DNA from: Verrucomicrobiales bacterium | GTDB taxonomy: Bacteria; Verrucomicrobiota; Verrucomicrobiia; Verrucomicrobiales; DEV007 | DNA: 64,000 nucleotides | Assembly: GCA_016795385.1 (NCBI GenBank) | Contig: JAEUHI010000086.1 | Location: forward strand, 124,001-188,000 | Reading direction: 5' to 3' | Shown here: positions 15,809 to 24,326 of the stretch, piece by piece | Numbering within the stretch: position 1 is the first letter of the stretch | Layout of the letters: every line of letters begins with the position of its first letter | Translations under genes and position numbers: made by a program | The notes under the pieces: generated by a model | Told to the model about the DNA's origin: nothing | Seen by the model: the letters and a program-made list of their open reading frames with translations, nothing else | Database searches by the model: none

Positions 15809-16417
15809 ATGACTCCCGATCCCCTACCTTCCCATTCCGACGGAAAGAAGGGGGCATCGACTCATGACATGGACCTTTTCACGAACCTCGCCGCCCGGGA
15901 TCCCGGTGCCCTCGGCGCCCTCTACGATCGCTACGGGAAAATCCTCTACTCGCTCGCCTCCCGCATCATCCGCGATGGGAGCGAATGCGAGGAGATCGTC
16001 CAGGACGTCTTCCTCGCCCTGTGGAAAAATCCCTCGCTCTACCGGCCCGACCGATCCTCACCCCTGACCTTTCTCACCTCAATCACGCGGAACAAATGCA
16101 TCGACCGCCTCCGCAAGGCGGGGAGACGCCTTCCCACGGCAACGGGGGACGCGGATTTCTCGGAGCTGGTGGCCGACGACCGCTCCTCCGATCCCTATCG
16201 TTCCGCCGAACTCGACGACCTCTCGGCGCAGGTGCGGAGCTGCCTCGGCGCGCTCCCTGAACCGCAACGGATCACGGTCGAGTCGTCCTACTTCGAAGGT
16301 TTGGGACCGGAGGAAATCGCCACCCTCTTCGAGCTTCCCACCGCCACCGTCAAATCCCGGCTCCGCCTCGCCCTCGACAAGCTGAGACGCTGCCTCCGCC
16401 GCTCTCCGATCGCATGA
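15809..16417 (+). CDS. ECF sigma factor, SigK-like
   Basis: A 202-residue sigma factor. Sigma-2 spans ~25-100 (ALGALYDRYGKILYSLASRI, then SECEEIVQDVFLALWKNPSL and TSITRNKCIDRLRK). Sigma-4 spans ~135-195 (LPEPQRITVESSYFEGLGPE, then EIATLFELPTATVKSRLRLA). It overlaps the anti-sigma gene by ATGA, the classical sigma/anti-sigma pairing, and the type matches SigK/RskA (ECF19-like). Two starts are possible: 15809, directly behind a hairpin, or 15869. It is the best candidate to read the two bipartite promoters at 12099-12244. Confidence 0.9.
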   Translation: MTPDPLPSHSDGKKGASTHDMDLFTNLAARDPGALGALYDRYGKILYSLASRIIRDGSECEEIVQDVFLALWKNPSLYRPDRSSPLTFLTSITRNKCIDRLRKAGRRLPTATGDADFSELVADDRSSDPYRSAELDDLSAQVRSCLGALPEPQRITVESSYFEGLGPEEIATLFELPTATVKSRLRLALDKLRRCLRRSPIA

Positions 16418-17169
16418 CCGACGACCAAAAAGAGAATGCCGCTCTCTTCGCCCTCGGACTCCTCGAGGCGGCGGAGGCGGAGGCGTTCCTGCAAGACGCC
16501 GCCCGCGATTCCGAACTCGCCGCACTCGCCGCCGATTATCAGGCGACCCTCGGGGTCATCGCTCTTTCCGCCGATCCGATCGAACCACCCGCGAGCCTGC
16601 GGGAGTCCATCCTCACGAAGGCGATGGAGGGAGAAATTCCTGCTGTTCTTCCCGCCCCCGTCGTTCTTCCCTCGATCCCGAAGGCAAAACCCGCCCGTCG
16701 TTTCCAAGTCGTCGTTCCCTGGAGCCTCGCCGCCTGTCTCGCGGTCGCTTGTGCCGTCCTCGCCTATCGCACCTCCGTGTTGCAGAACGAAAAGGCGGCC
16801 CTGATTGCCGCGCGCGACGATTGGTCGTCGCTCCAACTCGCCGTCCTCGCCCCGGCTGAACCTGGAACGTCCGAAGCCACGGGACGAGCCCTCTGGGATG
16901 GGAAGCGTGGCGTGGGCGTCTTCGAATCCGGCACCCTTCCCACCCTCGCCCAAGACCAGGTCTATCAGCTCTGGATCTTCGAGAAGGACAATCCGGCTCC
17001 CGTCCCTTCCGGATTCTTCATCCCCTCCGAGGGCACCCGCGCCGAGCTGAAGCCGCAACGTCCCGTCGGGGAAGTCGCCGCGGTCGCCGTCAGCATCGAG
17101 GTCGCCGGAGGCCGACCGCAGCCCGAAGGCCCGGTCGTCCTCGTCGGCAAGGTGGAGACGTCCGGTTGA
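16414..17169 (+). CDS. RskA-like transmembrane anti-sigma factor
   Basis: A 251-residue single-pass membrane protein. The cytoplasmic part (1-~98) begins ENAALFALGLLEAAEAEAFL, the anti-sigma zinc-less RskA-type start. One transmembrane segment lies at about 100-119 (WSLAACLAVACAVLAY). The periplasmic RskA domain follows (RALWDGKRGVGVFESGTLP, then QVYQLWIFEKDNP and VAVSIEVAGG). It would hold the preceding sigma factor at the membrane until an envelope signal, likely by proteolysis, releases it. The ATGA overlap with the sigma gene supports stoichiometric synthesis. Confidence 0.92.
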   Translation: MTDDQKENAALFALGLLEAAEAEAFLQDAARDSELAALAADYQATLGVIALSADPIEPPASLRESILTKAMEGEIPAVLPAPVVLPSIPKAKPARRFQVVVPWSLAACLAVACAVLAYRTSVLQNEKAALIAARDDWSSLQLAVLAPAEPGTSEATGRALWDGKRGVGVFESGTLPTLAQDQVYQLWIFEKDNPAPVPSGFFIPSEGTRAELKPQRPVGEVAAVAVSIEVAGGRPQPEGPVVLVGKVETSG

Positions 17170-17181
17170 ACGCGAGAAGCC

Positions 17182-18462
17182 TCACAGCTTCTTGATCGCG
17201 ATCTTGCGGAAGGCCACCGCATCGCCGTGACCGGCAAAACCGAAGTAACCCTTCGTGAGATTCTTGCCGGGATGTTCCTTGCCACCGGCATATTCGGTCA
17301 CCTTGGAAAGATCGGTGTCGAGAATGACGGAACCGTTCAGCTCCACCTTGATCGTCGAGCCTTTCACCGTCACCTCCTGATAGTTCCACTCGCCGACGGG
17401 ACGCTGGTAGCCGCGATGGGCCGGAGCCATGCCATAGGCGCTGCCATGATACTGGCGGGGGTCGAGCTTCGCGTATTTCTCGGCCTCGTTGTCGAGCACC
17501 TGGAGCTCGGTCATGCCCGTGTAGGCCGGATCGCCTTCGCCGGGATAGCGGATCGCGAGACCATTGTTGCCGCCCGCGGGAACCTTGAACTCGAGGCGCA
17601 CGATGAAGTCTCCGTATTCCTCCGCCGTGCGCAGGACACCGCCCTTGCCCGCCTTGCATTGGATCGCGCCGTCAACGACTTCGTAGTTGTCCGCCGCGCC
17701 GGTCCAGCCACTCAGATCCGAGCCATTGAAGAGAGACGTGAAGCCCGCCGCCGCGTCATCACCGCGGAGCAGATCGTTCGCCTCGGAGCCGGAGATTTCC
17801 TTCACCGAAAGATTGCGCCAGCGGATCTCACCACCGTGGGTTTGGAGGTGGATCGGTCCTTTCGCCGGGAGCGGTTTGGCGCGGTCCCAGAAGTTTTCCA
17901 TGATCGCATTCTCCACGACCGCCTGATCGTTCAGCCAGACCCAGGTGCGCGCACCGAGTTGGCGGATTTTGAAAGAGTTCCACTCGCCGAGAGGTTTGTC
18001 CGCCTTCACGAGAGGATCCTTGCCGGCGGCACCGGGGCTGTTGTTCCAGAGGCCACCCGAGCCCTTGTCGGCCCCGTGTTTGATGGAGGGTTCGTGCGCC
18101 ACATCCCAGATCTGCACCTGCGGCGTGCCGCGGAGGTAGATGCCGCTGTCCGCGGTCGGCACGGTCTTGTATTCGACGAGAAACTCGATGTCACCGTAGT
18201 CCTTGTCGGTCGTGGCGTAGGGACCGTGACCATCGTTGACGAGCTCGCCATTCTGGACCGACCAGTGGGCCTTGAACTCGGCCTGTTGATCCGCGAGGGA
18301 TTTCTCGCGCTCCTCCGGCGTCTTCGCTTTGACAGTAGTGTGGGGATTGTCACCATGCCAGCCACTGAGATCCTTGCCGTTGAAAATGGCGACAGAATCG
18401 GATTGGGCATTCAGCGAGGGCACGAGCGTGGCCAGGGCGAGGATCAGGAGGGGTTTGTACAT
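17182..18462 (-). CDS. Secreted protein with two DUF1080 (3-keto-disaccharide hydrolase) domains
   Basis: A 426-residue exported protein: signal peptide to about residue 19 (LVPSLNAQS), then two DUF1080 domains. The first begins VAIFNGKDLSGWHGDN, with YGDIEFLVEYK and DSGIYLRGTPQVQIWD. The second begins FTSLFNGSDLSGWTG, with YGDFIVRLEFKVPAGGNNGL and GMTELQVLDNE. DUF1080 is a concanavalin-like fold linked to hydrolysis of 3-keto-glycosides, so it could act with the neighbouring Gfo/Idh/MocA oxidoreductase that would make 3-keto sugars. That pairing is inference. The start at 18462 is the signal Met. Confidence 0.9.
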   Translation of the reverse strand: MYKPLLILALATLVPSLNAQSDSVAIFNGKDLSGWHGDNPHTTVKAKTPEEREKSLADQQAEFKAHWSVQNGELVNDGHGPYATTDKDYGDIEFLVEYKTVPTADSGIYLRGTPQVQIWDVAHEPSIKHGADKGSGGLWNNSPGAAGKDPLVKADKPLGEWNSFKIRQLGARTWVWLNDQAVVENAIMENFWDRAKPLPAKGPIHLQTHGGEIRWRNLSVKEISGSEANDLLRGDDAAAGFTSLFNGSDLSGWTGAADNYEVVDGAIQCKAGKGGVLRTAEEYGDFIVRLEFKVPAGGNNGLAIRYPGEGDPAYTGMTELQVLDNEAEKYAKLDPRQYHGSAYGMAPAHRGYQRPVGEWNYQEVTVKGSTIKVELNGSVILDTDLSKVTEYAGGKEHPGKNLTKGYFGFAGHGDAVAFRKIAIKKL

Positions 18463-18532
18463 GGGATAATGAGGCGGGATTTCGGAAGAGGATTCAATGG
18501 GTCGTTTGGGCGGATTCGCGGGAGGTTTCGGA

Positions 18533-19582
18533 TCAAAACCCTTCGGAAATCTCGACCTCGCGCTTGAGTTCAAGCGACCTCTGCCCCGCCTCGAGCGCGG
18601 CGATGAGTTCGACTTCTTCTTCAAGGGGAACGCTGACCTTGTCACGCACCGCCAGATCAAGGAAGGCTTCGAGGAGGTAGGCGTAGAGATCCTTCAAATC
18701 GGGCTCGACGCGCAGATTGCCTTTCTCGCCGAAAAGCTGGATCGAAAAGCCGGCCCGCATCTTTTCCCTCGCTCCGACCATCAGGACGATGTCGCACTCG
18801 TCCTTGCGACGCAGGCGAACGATGTGAGCTCCCTCGCGTCCCGTGTTGTGGGCGCTCACGACTCCCGGACCGAGGACGGCGTAGGCCATCGAAAGGGCGT
18901 GGATGCCATAATAAACGAGATCTCCAGGACCGGTCACGGTGCAGAGGCGGATCGGTCCGATCCCTTTCGCATCCTCCCGCAGCTTCACGATGTCCGGGAC
19001 AAAACGCAGGCTGCTCGCGGACATGAATTTTGTCCCGGTCTCCTTCGCGATCGCGGCGATGCCAGCAGCCTCCTTCGCGGTCATGGCGAGGGGCTTGTCG
19101 CAGAAGGTCGGGATGCCCTTGCGCAGCGCGGCTTCGGCGTATTTCCACTGCGCGCCGCTGCCGTCGTCGATGAGGAGGGCGAGATCGACGTCGGTGACAC
19201 ACTCCTCCGGGGAGCCGGCCACCGTTTCGATCCCGCAGATGTCGGCGATCGCGGCGGCGGCGGCTGGGTCAGGGTCCCAGATCTTGACGACCTTCGCGCC
19301 CTCGATCCGCTTCGCCGACTTCACGAAGGTGCCCTTGAAGGCCTTGGCCTTTTCCTCGTCGAAGCCGTTGAAGGTCGTGGCGAAGGCGGTGCCATGGTTC
19401 GATCCCGGCGTGCGCGGCTGTGGATCGGGACCGTAGGCCGCCCCGTAGCTTGCCGCCGAGACGAGGCCGATGCGGAGCGGTTTGGCGGCGTCCTGGGCGA
19501 GGACGTTCAGCGCGGGCGAGGCGGCAGCCAGTCCCGCGAGGGATTGGCCGAGGAAAGAGCGGCGGGGGATTGGGGGATTCAT
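18533..19582 (-). CDS. Tat-exported Gfo/Idh/MocA-family oxidoreductase
   Basis: A 349-residue oxidoreductase. The N-terminus has a twin-arginine signal (RRSFLGQSLAGLAAASPAL), indicating export of a folded, cofactor-loaded enzyme. The NAD(P)-binding domain follows (LRIGLVSAA, then GAKVVKIWDPDPAAAAAIAD). A lysine in FCDKPLAMT is the EKP-type catalytic lysine position. The C-terminal half is the usual substrate-binding sheet. Family members oxidise or reduce sugars and cyclitols. It lies between DUF1080 and SUMF1-like genes on the same strand, so a periplasmic saccharide role is plausible. Confidence 0.88.
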   Translation of the reverse strand: MNPPIPRRSFLGQSLAGLAAASPALNVLAQDAAKPLRIGLVSAASYGAAYGPDPQPRTPGSNHGTAFATTFNGFDEEKAKAFKGTFVKSAKRIEGAKVVKIWDPDPAAAAAIADICGIETVAGSPEECVTDVDLALLIDDGSGAQWKYAEAALRKGIPTFCDKPLAMTAKEAAGIAAIAKETGTKFMSASSLRFVPDIVKLREDAKGIGPIRLCTVTGPGDLVYYGIHALSMAYAVLGPGVVSAHNTGREGAHIVRLRRKDECDIVLMVGAREKMRAGFSIQLFGEKGNLRVEPDLKDLYAYLLEAFLDLAVRDKVSVPLEEEVELIAALEAGQRSLELKREVEISEGF

Positions 19583-19600
19583 GGGGTAAATATTGTTTTG

Positions 19601-20656
19601 TCAGGGTTTGGGTTCGCGGGGAGGTCCCAGGGCGATGCGGAAACCATCGCGGGAGTCGGAATACTCCGGCCCGCGCAGCCCGAGCCTCACCGCGCAACGC
19701 GCGTTGCCGGGCACGTCGAAGTAATTCCCACCGCGGCAGACCGGGCGGATGTCTTTCGAGGCGAAGACGACCTCCTCATGACCACCGGTCGGGTCGAAAT
19801 GATCGAGCACGATCTCCCACACCCCGCCGCAGGTGTCAGCGAGGCCGAAGCCGTTGCGACCGCGCTCCCCGTAGTGATCGGCAGGCGAGACGAAGGCGAA
19901 TCCGTCGCTCCACGGCACCTTCGCGAGCGGCCAGGTGCGGGTGCGGCCGGGCAGGAAGTCGATCCCGGAGAAATTCACGCGCCCCTCGCCCTCCTCGATC
20001 TCATTGCCCCACCAGAAATAGTGACTTTCCTTGCTTCCGCCGCGGCAGGCGTATTCCCATTCGGCTTCGGTGGGGAGACGGTAGACGAGACCCTCGGGCA
20101 GACGTCCCGCCTCGCGCTCGCGCTTCGTGAGCCATTCCCCGAAAGCGCGCGCGTCGTTCCAGCTCACGCAGACGACGGGAAAGTCTTCGCGCAGCTCATG
20201 CGGAAAGCCCGGGTCGCGCCAGCTCTTGCCCTCGGTCGCCTTCCACGGGTGGACGACGCCGGTCGTGAATCGGTAACCGGTCCATTCGGGATCGAAACAA
20301 TGCGGCGCGCCACCCGGTTTCTCGCCGTCGGTGACATATCCGCTTTCCTCGACGAATCGGCGGAACTGTCCCATCGTCACTTCGGTGCGGCCGATCCAGA
20401 AGGCCTCCTTCACCCTCATCGGCCGCGGGGCCTCGCCTTCGAACGACTCCCGCGACGTGCCCGGCGTCGCCCCGCCCTCGATGCCCGTGGCCCACGCCTT
20501 CTCCTCCGCCGTGCTGCCCATGAGGAATTCACCCGGCGGGAGCTTCACCAGTTCGAGGGTGACCTTGCCACCGAGGTCGACGGATCTCGTTTCGGGGTCG
20601 GCGGCGGAGAGGCAGATCGGAGCCACGACGGCGAGGAGGCTAGCGAGGCGTTTCAT
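19601..20656 (-). CDS. Secreted SUMF1/FGE-sulfatase-fold protein, probably not an active FGE
   Basis: A 351-residue exported protein: signal peptide to about residue 19 (VVAPICLSAADP), then a formylglycine-generating-enzyme-type domain (LVKLPPGEFLMGST, IGRTEVTMGQFRRFVE, RLPTEAEWEYACRGG). The end reads VCRGGNYFDVPGNARCAVRL. The distal Cys of the FGE active pair is present, but the first is replaced by the YFD stretch. Copper-dependent formylglycine formation is therefore doubtful, and a structural or ligand-binding role fits better. It follows the PVC-type dehydrogenase after a 101-base gap filled by a large palindrome. Confidence 0.85.
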   Translation of the reverse strand: MKRLASLLAVVAPICLSAADPETRSVDLGGKVTLELVKLPPGEFLMGSTAEEKAWATGIEGGATPGTSRESFEGEAPRPMRVKEAFWIGRTEVTMGQFRRFVEESGYVTDGEKPGGAPHCFDPEWTGYRFTTGVVHPWKATEGKSWRDPGFPHELREDFPVVCVSWNDARAFGEWLTKREREAGRLPEGLVYRLPTEAEWEYACRGGSKESHYFWWGNEIEEGEGRVNFSGIDFLPGRTRTWPLAKVPWSDGFAFVSPADHYGERGRNGFGLADTCGGVWEIVLDHFDPTGGHEEVVFASKDIRPVCRGGNYFDVPGNARCAVRLGLRGPEYSDSRDGFRIALGPPREPKP

Positions 20657-20676
20657 GGGTAAGCGGAAACGGGTGT

Positions 20677-20735
20677 GGACACGGGAATGGGGACAGGGGA
20701 ATGAAAGGAATTCCTTTGTCCCCATTCCCTTGTCC
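20677..20735. repeat. Long palindrome built of heptamers between two genes
   Basis: Arms 20677-20695 and 20717-20735 are complementary at 18 of 19 positions around a 21-base loop that itself contains AAGGAATTCCTT. On the minus strand the whole reads as 7-base units: GGGGACA, AGGGAAT, GGGGACA, AAGGAAT, TCCTTTC, ATTCCCC, TGTCCCC, ATTCCCG. It would form a very stable RNA hairpin in the transcript of the minus-strand genes and could protect or separate mRNA segments. Confidence 0.8.
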
Positions 20736-20757
20736 CCGGCTCCTGGAAAAGTCCCTT

Positions 20758-23700
20758 TCATTTGCTGATCGGTTGTGAAATCCGCAGATAGGCGAACAGG
20801 TCGCGCCACTGTTGTTCATCGAGGCCTTCGAGCAATCCTTCGGGCATGAGGCTGCGGCCCATCGGCTCGACCGTGTCGATTTCGGCAGCGGACAGGGTCA
20901 GGTCCTGCCCATCAAGGCCTCGCAGGACCGTGACCTGGTTGTCGCGATCGACTTGGAAGCCGCCGAGCGTACGACCGTCCTTCGTCTTCACGGTGATGAA
21001 TTGGAAACCCTCGCGGATCTCGGCGTTGGGATTGACGATGCTGATGAGCATGGTGCCGAGGTTGTCGCGCTGATAGCCGGTGAGCTCCGGTCCGATCTTG
21101 CCGCCCTTGAAGAAGAGCTTGTGACAGCTCGCGCAGCGCTGCTCGTAGATCGGCTCTCCGGCGTAGGGATTGCCCGGCGCCTTCTTCAGCGCCTCCTCGA
21201 CCGAGGCGATCCGCGCGTTGAAATCCATCCCCGCGGTTTCCACCTTCGGGAACAATTTCACCGCGGCGGTGCGGACGGATTCCTCGGCGTGCGAGCGCAA
21301 CTGGTCGGCGACATCGCCGGGCACGAGCGAGAGCGGCAGACTGCCCGACTGAAGCGCCGTGATGAGCATTCCCGCCCAAGCCGGGCGGCTCCCAAGCAGG
21401 GTGAAGGCCGCGGGGCGAACCACCTCGGGGAGTTTTGGCAGGTTCGTCAGGGTCTCGTTGGCGATGGCCGCCTCATCGTAGGCGCCGAGCGAAGCGAAGG
21501 CGGCACGGCGGAGATCGACCTCGCCTTCGCTCGTCGCGAGTTTCAGCAACACCGACACGGCCTCCGGTCGCTTGATCTCGCCGAAGCTGCGGGTGTAGCG
21601 GAGCCGTTCGTCGAGCGGGGCCTTTGCGTCGGCGATGAGGGCGAGCGCCTCCTTCACCGCGGCTTCATCACCCTGGCGCAGGCGGATTCCGAGGGAGGCT
21701 CCTCCCGATGCCGCCATCGCCGCGAGCAATTCCTCGGGCAGGGCGGTCATGGTGCGGCCTCGGTAGGCTTCCTCGAATCCTTCGAGCAGTTTCCCGGCCT
21801 GCTCCGGTCCGGGAGCGAGGCGAAGGAGTTTCGCGAGCTGGAGCAGATCCTGCCGTTTGCCCTCCACCGAAAAGCGACGCGCGATGCGGGGCAGCAAATG
21901 TTCCTGCACGATTTTCTTGTCCCACAGCGACCGGATCTCGAAGAGCGCCATCACATCCTCCGTCGAAGAAGGCAGATGCGCCTCGAGGACCCACCAGCAG
22001 AGGAGCGGAATGTAGGGATCGTTCACATCCTCGTCCCGGCTGAGCAAGGCGGCGACGAGGGGAAAAGCCTGCTCGTTGGCAAGGCGGCGGGCGGTCGAGG
22101 CCATCTGCGAACGCACCTCGGCGTCGGGTTCGACCGCGGCGCGGGCGAGGAGGGTGTCGAAGACATTCGTCGCCAGCGGATAGGCCTCGGTGCGGGCAGG
22201 CGGCAGGCCGAGATTGCGCTGGATGCCATAGGCGTCGCCTAACAAACGCACCGTCCAGCCGCGCACCGCGGCATCGCCATGGGCGAGGGTTTTTTCCGCG
22301 GTCGCGTCATCGAGTCCCGCGATCTGGTAAAGTGCCCAGAGCGCGTGAAGGGCGGCCGGTCCGCTGCCGTTCATGGCGAGTTCCTTCAGATTTGGCACGA
22401 CCGCCTCGTCACCGCGTTCCCCGAGCAGCCGGGTCGCGGTGCGGCGGTGCCATTTGTTGGGGTGATCGAGCAGGGTGATGAGTTCGCCGCTGTCCAGGGC
22501 CGAGAGCGTGAGTTCGTTCTCGAGTTCCATCCCCTCCCCCGCCACCCGGTAGATCCGTCCGGAAGTCGGATCGATCTGGTTTTGATAGTGTTGGCCGTGG
22601 GCGATGTAGAATTCATACATGTCCGCGACATGGAGCGAACCATCGGGCGCATTGGCGAGGTAGACAGGACGGAAGGCCGGGTCGCTGCTCTTCACCACCG
22701 TGCCATGATCGACCGTCTCGAAGGTCGAGCCGCGAGCCACCCATTTCGAGGCGATGATCTCGTTGTGAAGCGGATCGATCGCGAAGAGCATCCCGCGCAC
22801 GGCCTCGGGCATGGCCGTGCCGTCGGCGAAGGCGCCGAAGTGGGTGAAACGCACCACGGGATCCTTCGTCGCCATCATCGGCAGGTCGCCGAAGGCGTAG
22901 GGATTGCGCGGCGGACCGAACTTGCCGGGATCGACGCCCTGCATCAGGTAGAAGCCGCCCTGCACATAGTGCCAGCCGCGCGTTCCACCGCCGTTGTGCC
23001 CCGAATAAAGCCGCCCCACCGAATCGAACTCGAGCCCGAAGGTGTTGCCGCTGCCTTCCGCGAAGATCTCGAAAGCCCGCGTCCCGGGGTGATACCGCCA
23101 CACCATGCAACCTTCGAAATAGACGCCGGCATGTCCCTCGGGATCGAGTCCGGGCCGAACGACGCGGCACGAGACGGTGCTGCCCTGGCCTCCGTAGATC
23201 CAGCCATCAGGCCCCCAGACGAGGCCGTTCGCGGCGGAGTGGCTGTCCTCGAATCCGAACCCTGACAAATGCACCACGGGATCGCCGTCGGGTTTGTCAT
23301 CACCGTCGGCGTCGGGATAGAAGAGGAGGTAGGGCGCGTTCATCACCCAGATCCCGCCCTTTCCCGGCAGGACCGCGTTGGCCATGTTCAGCCCCTCGAC
23401 GAAGACCTTGCGCGAGTCGTAGCGACCATCGCCGTCGGTGTCCTCGTGGATCGTGATCAGATCAGCACCCGGATCGTGATGCGGCGGCGCGAGTGGGACC
23501 TTGTCGTAGTGGGCGCGGTAATAGCGGTCGCGGCTCAGCATGCGGAGTCCCGCCGGATAGGGATACTGCTTCGAATGGATCACCCAGAGGCGGCCCTTGC
23601 CGTCGTAGCTGAAGTGGAAGGGCTGGGCGACATCGGGTTCGGCGAGGAGCTGCTCGACCTTCAGGCCGTCTTTCGCGGTAAAGGTTTTGGCGGCTTCGTC

Positions 23701-24261
23701 AGGAGACAGCTTCGGACCGTGAACCTGCTCGGCGCGACCGAGGACGCGATTCGATTCGCGGAATTCCTCGAACGCGGCCCGGGCCGGCTTTCCGGCGAGG
23801 GCCTTGCCGGGCGCGTAATCGCCGGAGAGCTGCTCCCATTCCCCCTCGAAGACACATTCCCAGAAGTAGTTCATGAGGAAGGGCGCCTCCTTGCGGAATC
23901 CGATCGCGCCGTCCACCGGGGTCGACTTCACCGCGATTTCGTTCCATTGCCCGGGCACGAGCGTGCCGACGGGGACCTTGTAGCGGAGAAATCCGGGCTC
24001 GCTGCCGCCGCCGATTATCACTCCGTTGACCCAGACCTCGTGGGCTCCGGGCAGGTCGCTGAAATGGAACCCGACCGATTCCTCGAAGAGATTGCGCTCG
24101 TGTTTGGTGAAGAAACTGTCGTGCGGCTTCACCCAACAGCGCAGCCACGTGGTGCCGTCCGCCGGGATCGCACCGGGAACCTTGGCGGGTTGCCAGTCGG
24201 CCGCGTTGGCGGTGACGGAGAGGAGGCCGAACAGGGCCGGAAGAAGGGACCATCGTTTCAT
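20758..24261 (-). CDS. PVC-type secreted dehydrogenase with c-type heme
   Basis: An 1167-residue exported protein. A signal peptide (ends VTANAADW) is followed by a ~170-residue beta-rich domain (HEVWVNGVIIGGGSEPG). A PVC-type beta-propeller of the glucose/sorbosone dehydrogenase class comes next, at ~210-580 (LLAEPDVAQPFHFSYDGKGR, GLVWGPDGWIYGGQGSTV). Then come ~400 residues of HEAT-like helical repeats, and a C-terminal cytochrome c with CASCH. Such proteins occur almost only in Planctomycetes and Verrucomicrobia and are thought to oxidise sugars and pass electrons to heme; the substrate is not known. The start at 24261 is the signal Met. Confidence 0.9.
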   Translation of the reverse strand: MKRWSLLPALFGLLSVTANAADWQPAKVPGAIPADGTTWLRCWVKPHDSFFTKHERNLFEESVGFHFSDLPGAHEVWVNGVIIGGGSEPGFLRYKVPVGTLVPGQWNEIAVKSTPVDGAIGFRKEAPFLMNYFWECVFEGEWEQLSGDYAPGKALAGKPARAAFEEFRESNRVLGRAEQVHGPKLSPDEAAKTFTAKDGLKVEQLLAEPDVAQPFHFSYDGKGRLWVIHSKQYPYPAGLRMLSRDRYYRAHYDKVPLAPPHHDPGADLITIHEDTDGDGRYDSRKVFVEGLNMANAVLPGKGGIWVMNAPYLLFYPDADGDDKPDGDPVVHLSGFGFEDSHSAANGLVWGPDGWIYGGQGSTVSCRVVRPGLDPEGHAGVYFEGCMVWRYHPGTRAFEIFAEGSGNTFGLEFDSVGRLYSGHNGGGTRGWHYVQGGFYLMQGVDPGKFGPPRNPYAFGDLPMMATKDPVVRFTHFGAFADGTAMPEAVRGMLFAIDPLHNEIIASKWVARGSTFETVDHGTVVKSSDPAFRPVYLANAPDGSLHVADMYEFYIAHGQHYQNQIDPTSGRIYRVAGEGMELENELTLSALDSGELITLLDHPNKWHRRTATRLLGERGDEAVVPNLKELAMNGSGPAALHALWALYQIAGLDDATAEKTLAHGDAAVRGWTVRLLGDAYGIQRNLGLPPARTEAYPLATNVFDTLLARAAVEPDAEVRSQMASTARRLANEQAFPLVAALLSRDEDVNDPYIPLLCWWVLEAHLPSSTEDVMALFEIRSLWDKKIVQEHLLPRIARRFSVEGKRQDLLQLAKLLRLAPGPEQAGKLLEGFEEAYRGRTMTALPEELLAAMAASGGASLGIRLRQGDEAAVKEALALIADAKAPLDERLRYTRSFGEIKRPEAVSVLLKLATSEGEVDLRRAAFASLGAYDEAAIANETLTNLPKLPEVVRPAAFTLLGSRPAWAGMLITALQSGSLPLSLVPGDVADQLRSHAEESVRTAAVKLFPKVETAGMDFNARIASVEEALKKAPGNPYAGEPIYEQRCASCHKLFFKGGKIGPELTGYQRDNLGTMLISIVNPNAEIREGFQFITVKTKDGRTLGGFQVDRDNQVTVLRGLDGQDLTLSAAEIDTVEPMGRSLMPEGLLEGLDEQQWRDLFAYLRISQPISK

Positions 24262-24281
24262 AAGAGGAGCGAAACTTGCGT

Positions 24282-24326
24282 TTGCGGGGAATCCGGGTGA
24301 CATTCACCGCAAATCTTGCGGTGAAT
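24282..24326 (+). promoter_or_regulatory. Palindromic operator abutting the fic start codon
   Basis: ATTCACCGCAA (24302-24312), ATC, TTGCGGTGAAT (24316-24326) is a perfect 11-bp inverted repeat whose last base precedes the ATG of the Fic gene directly. A third half-site matching 10 of 11 bases (TTGCGGGGAAT) lies at 24282-24292. It is most likely an autoregulatory site for the Fic protein's own C-terminal winged helix. Confidence 0.7.
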
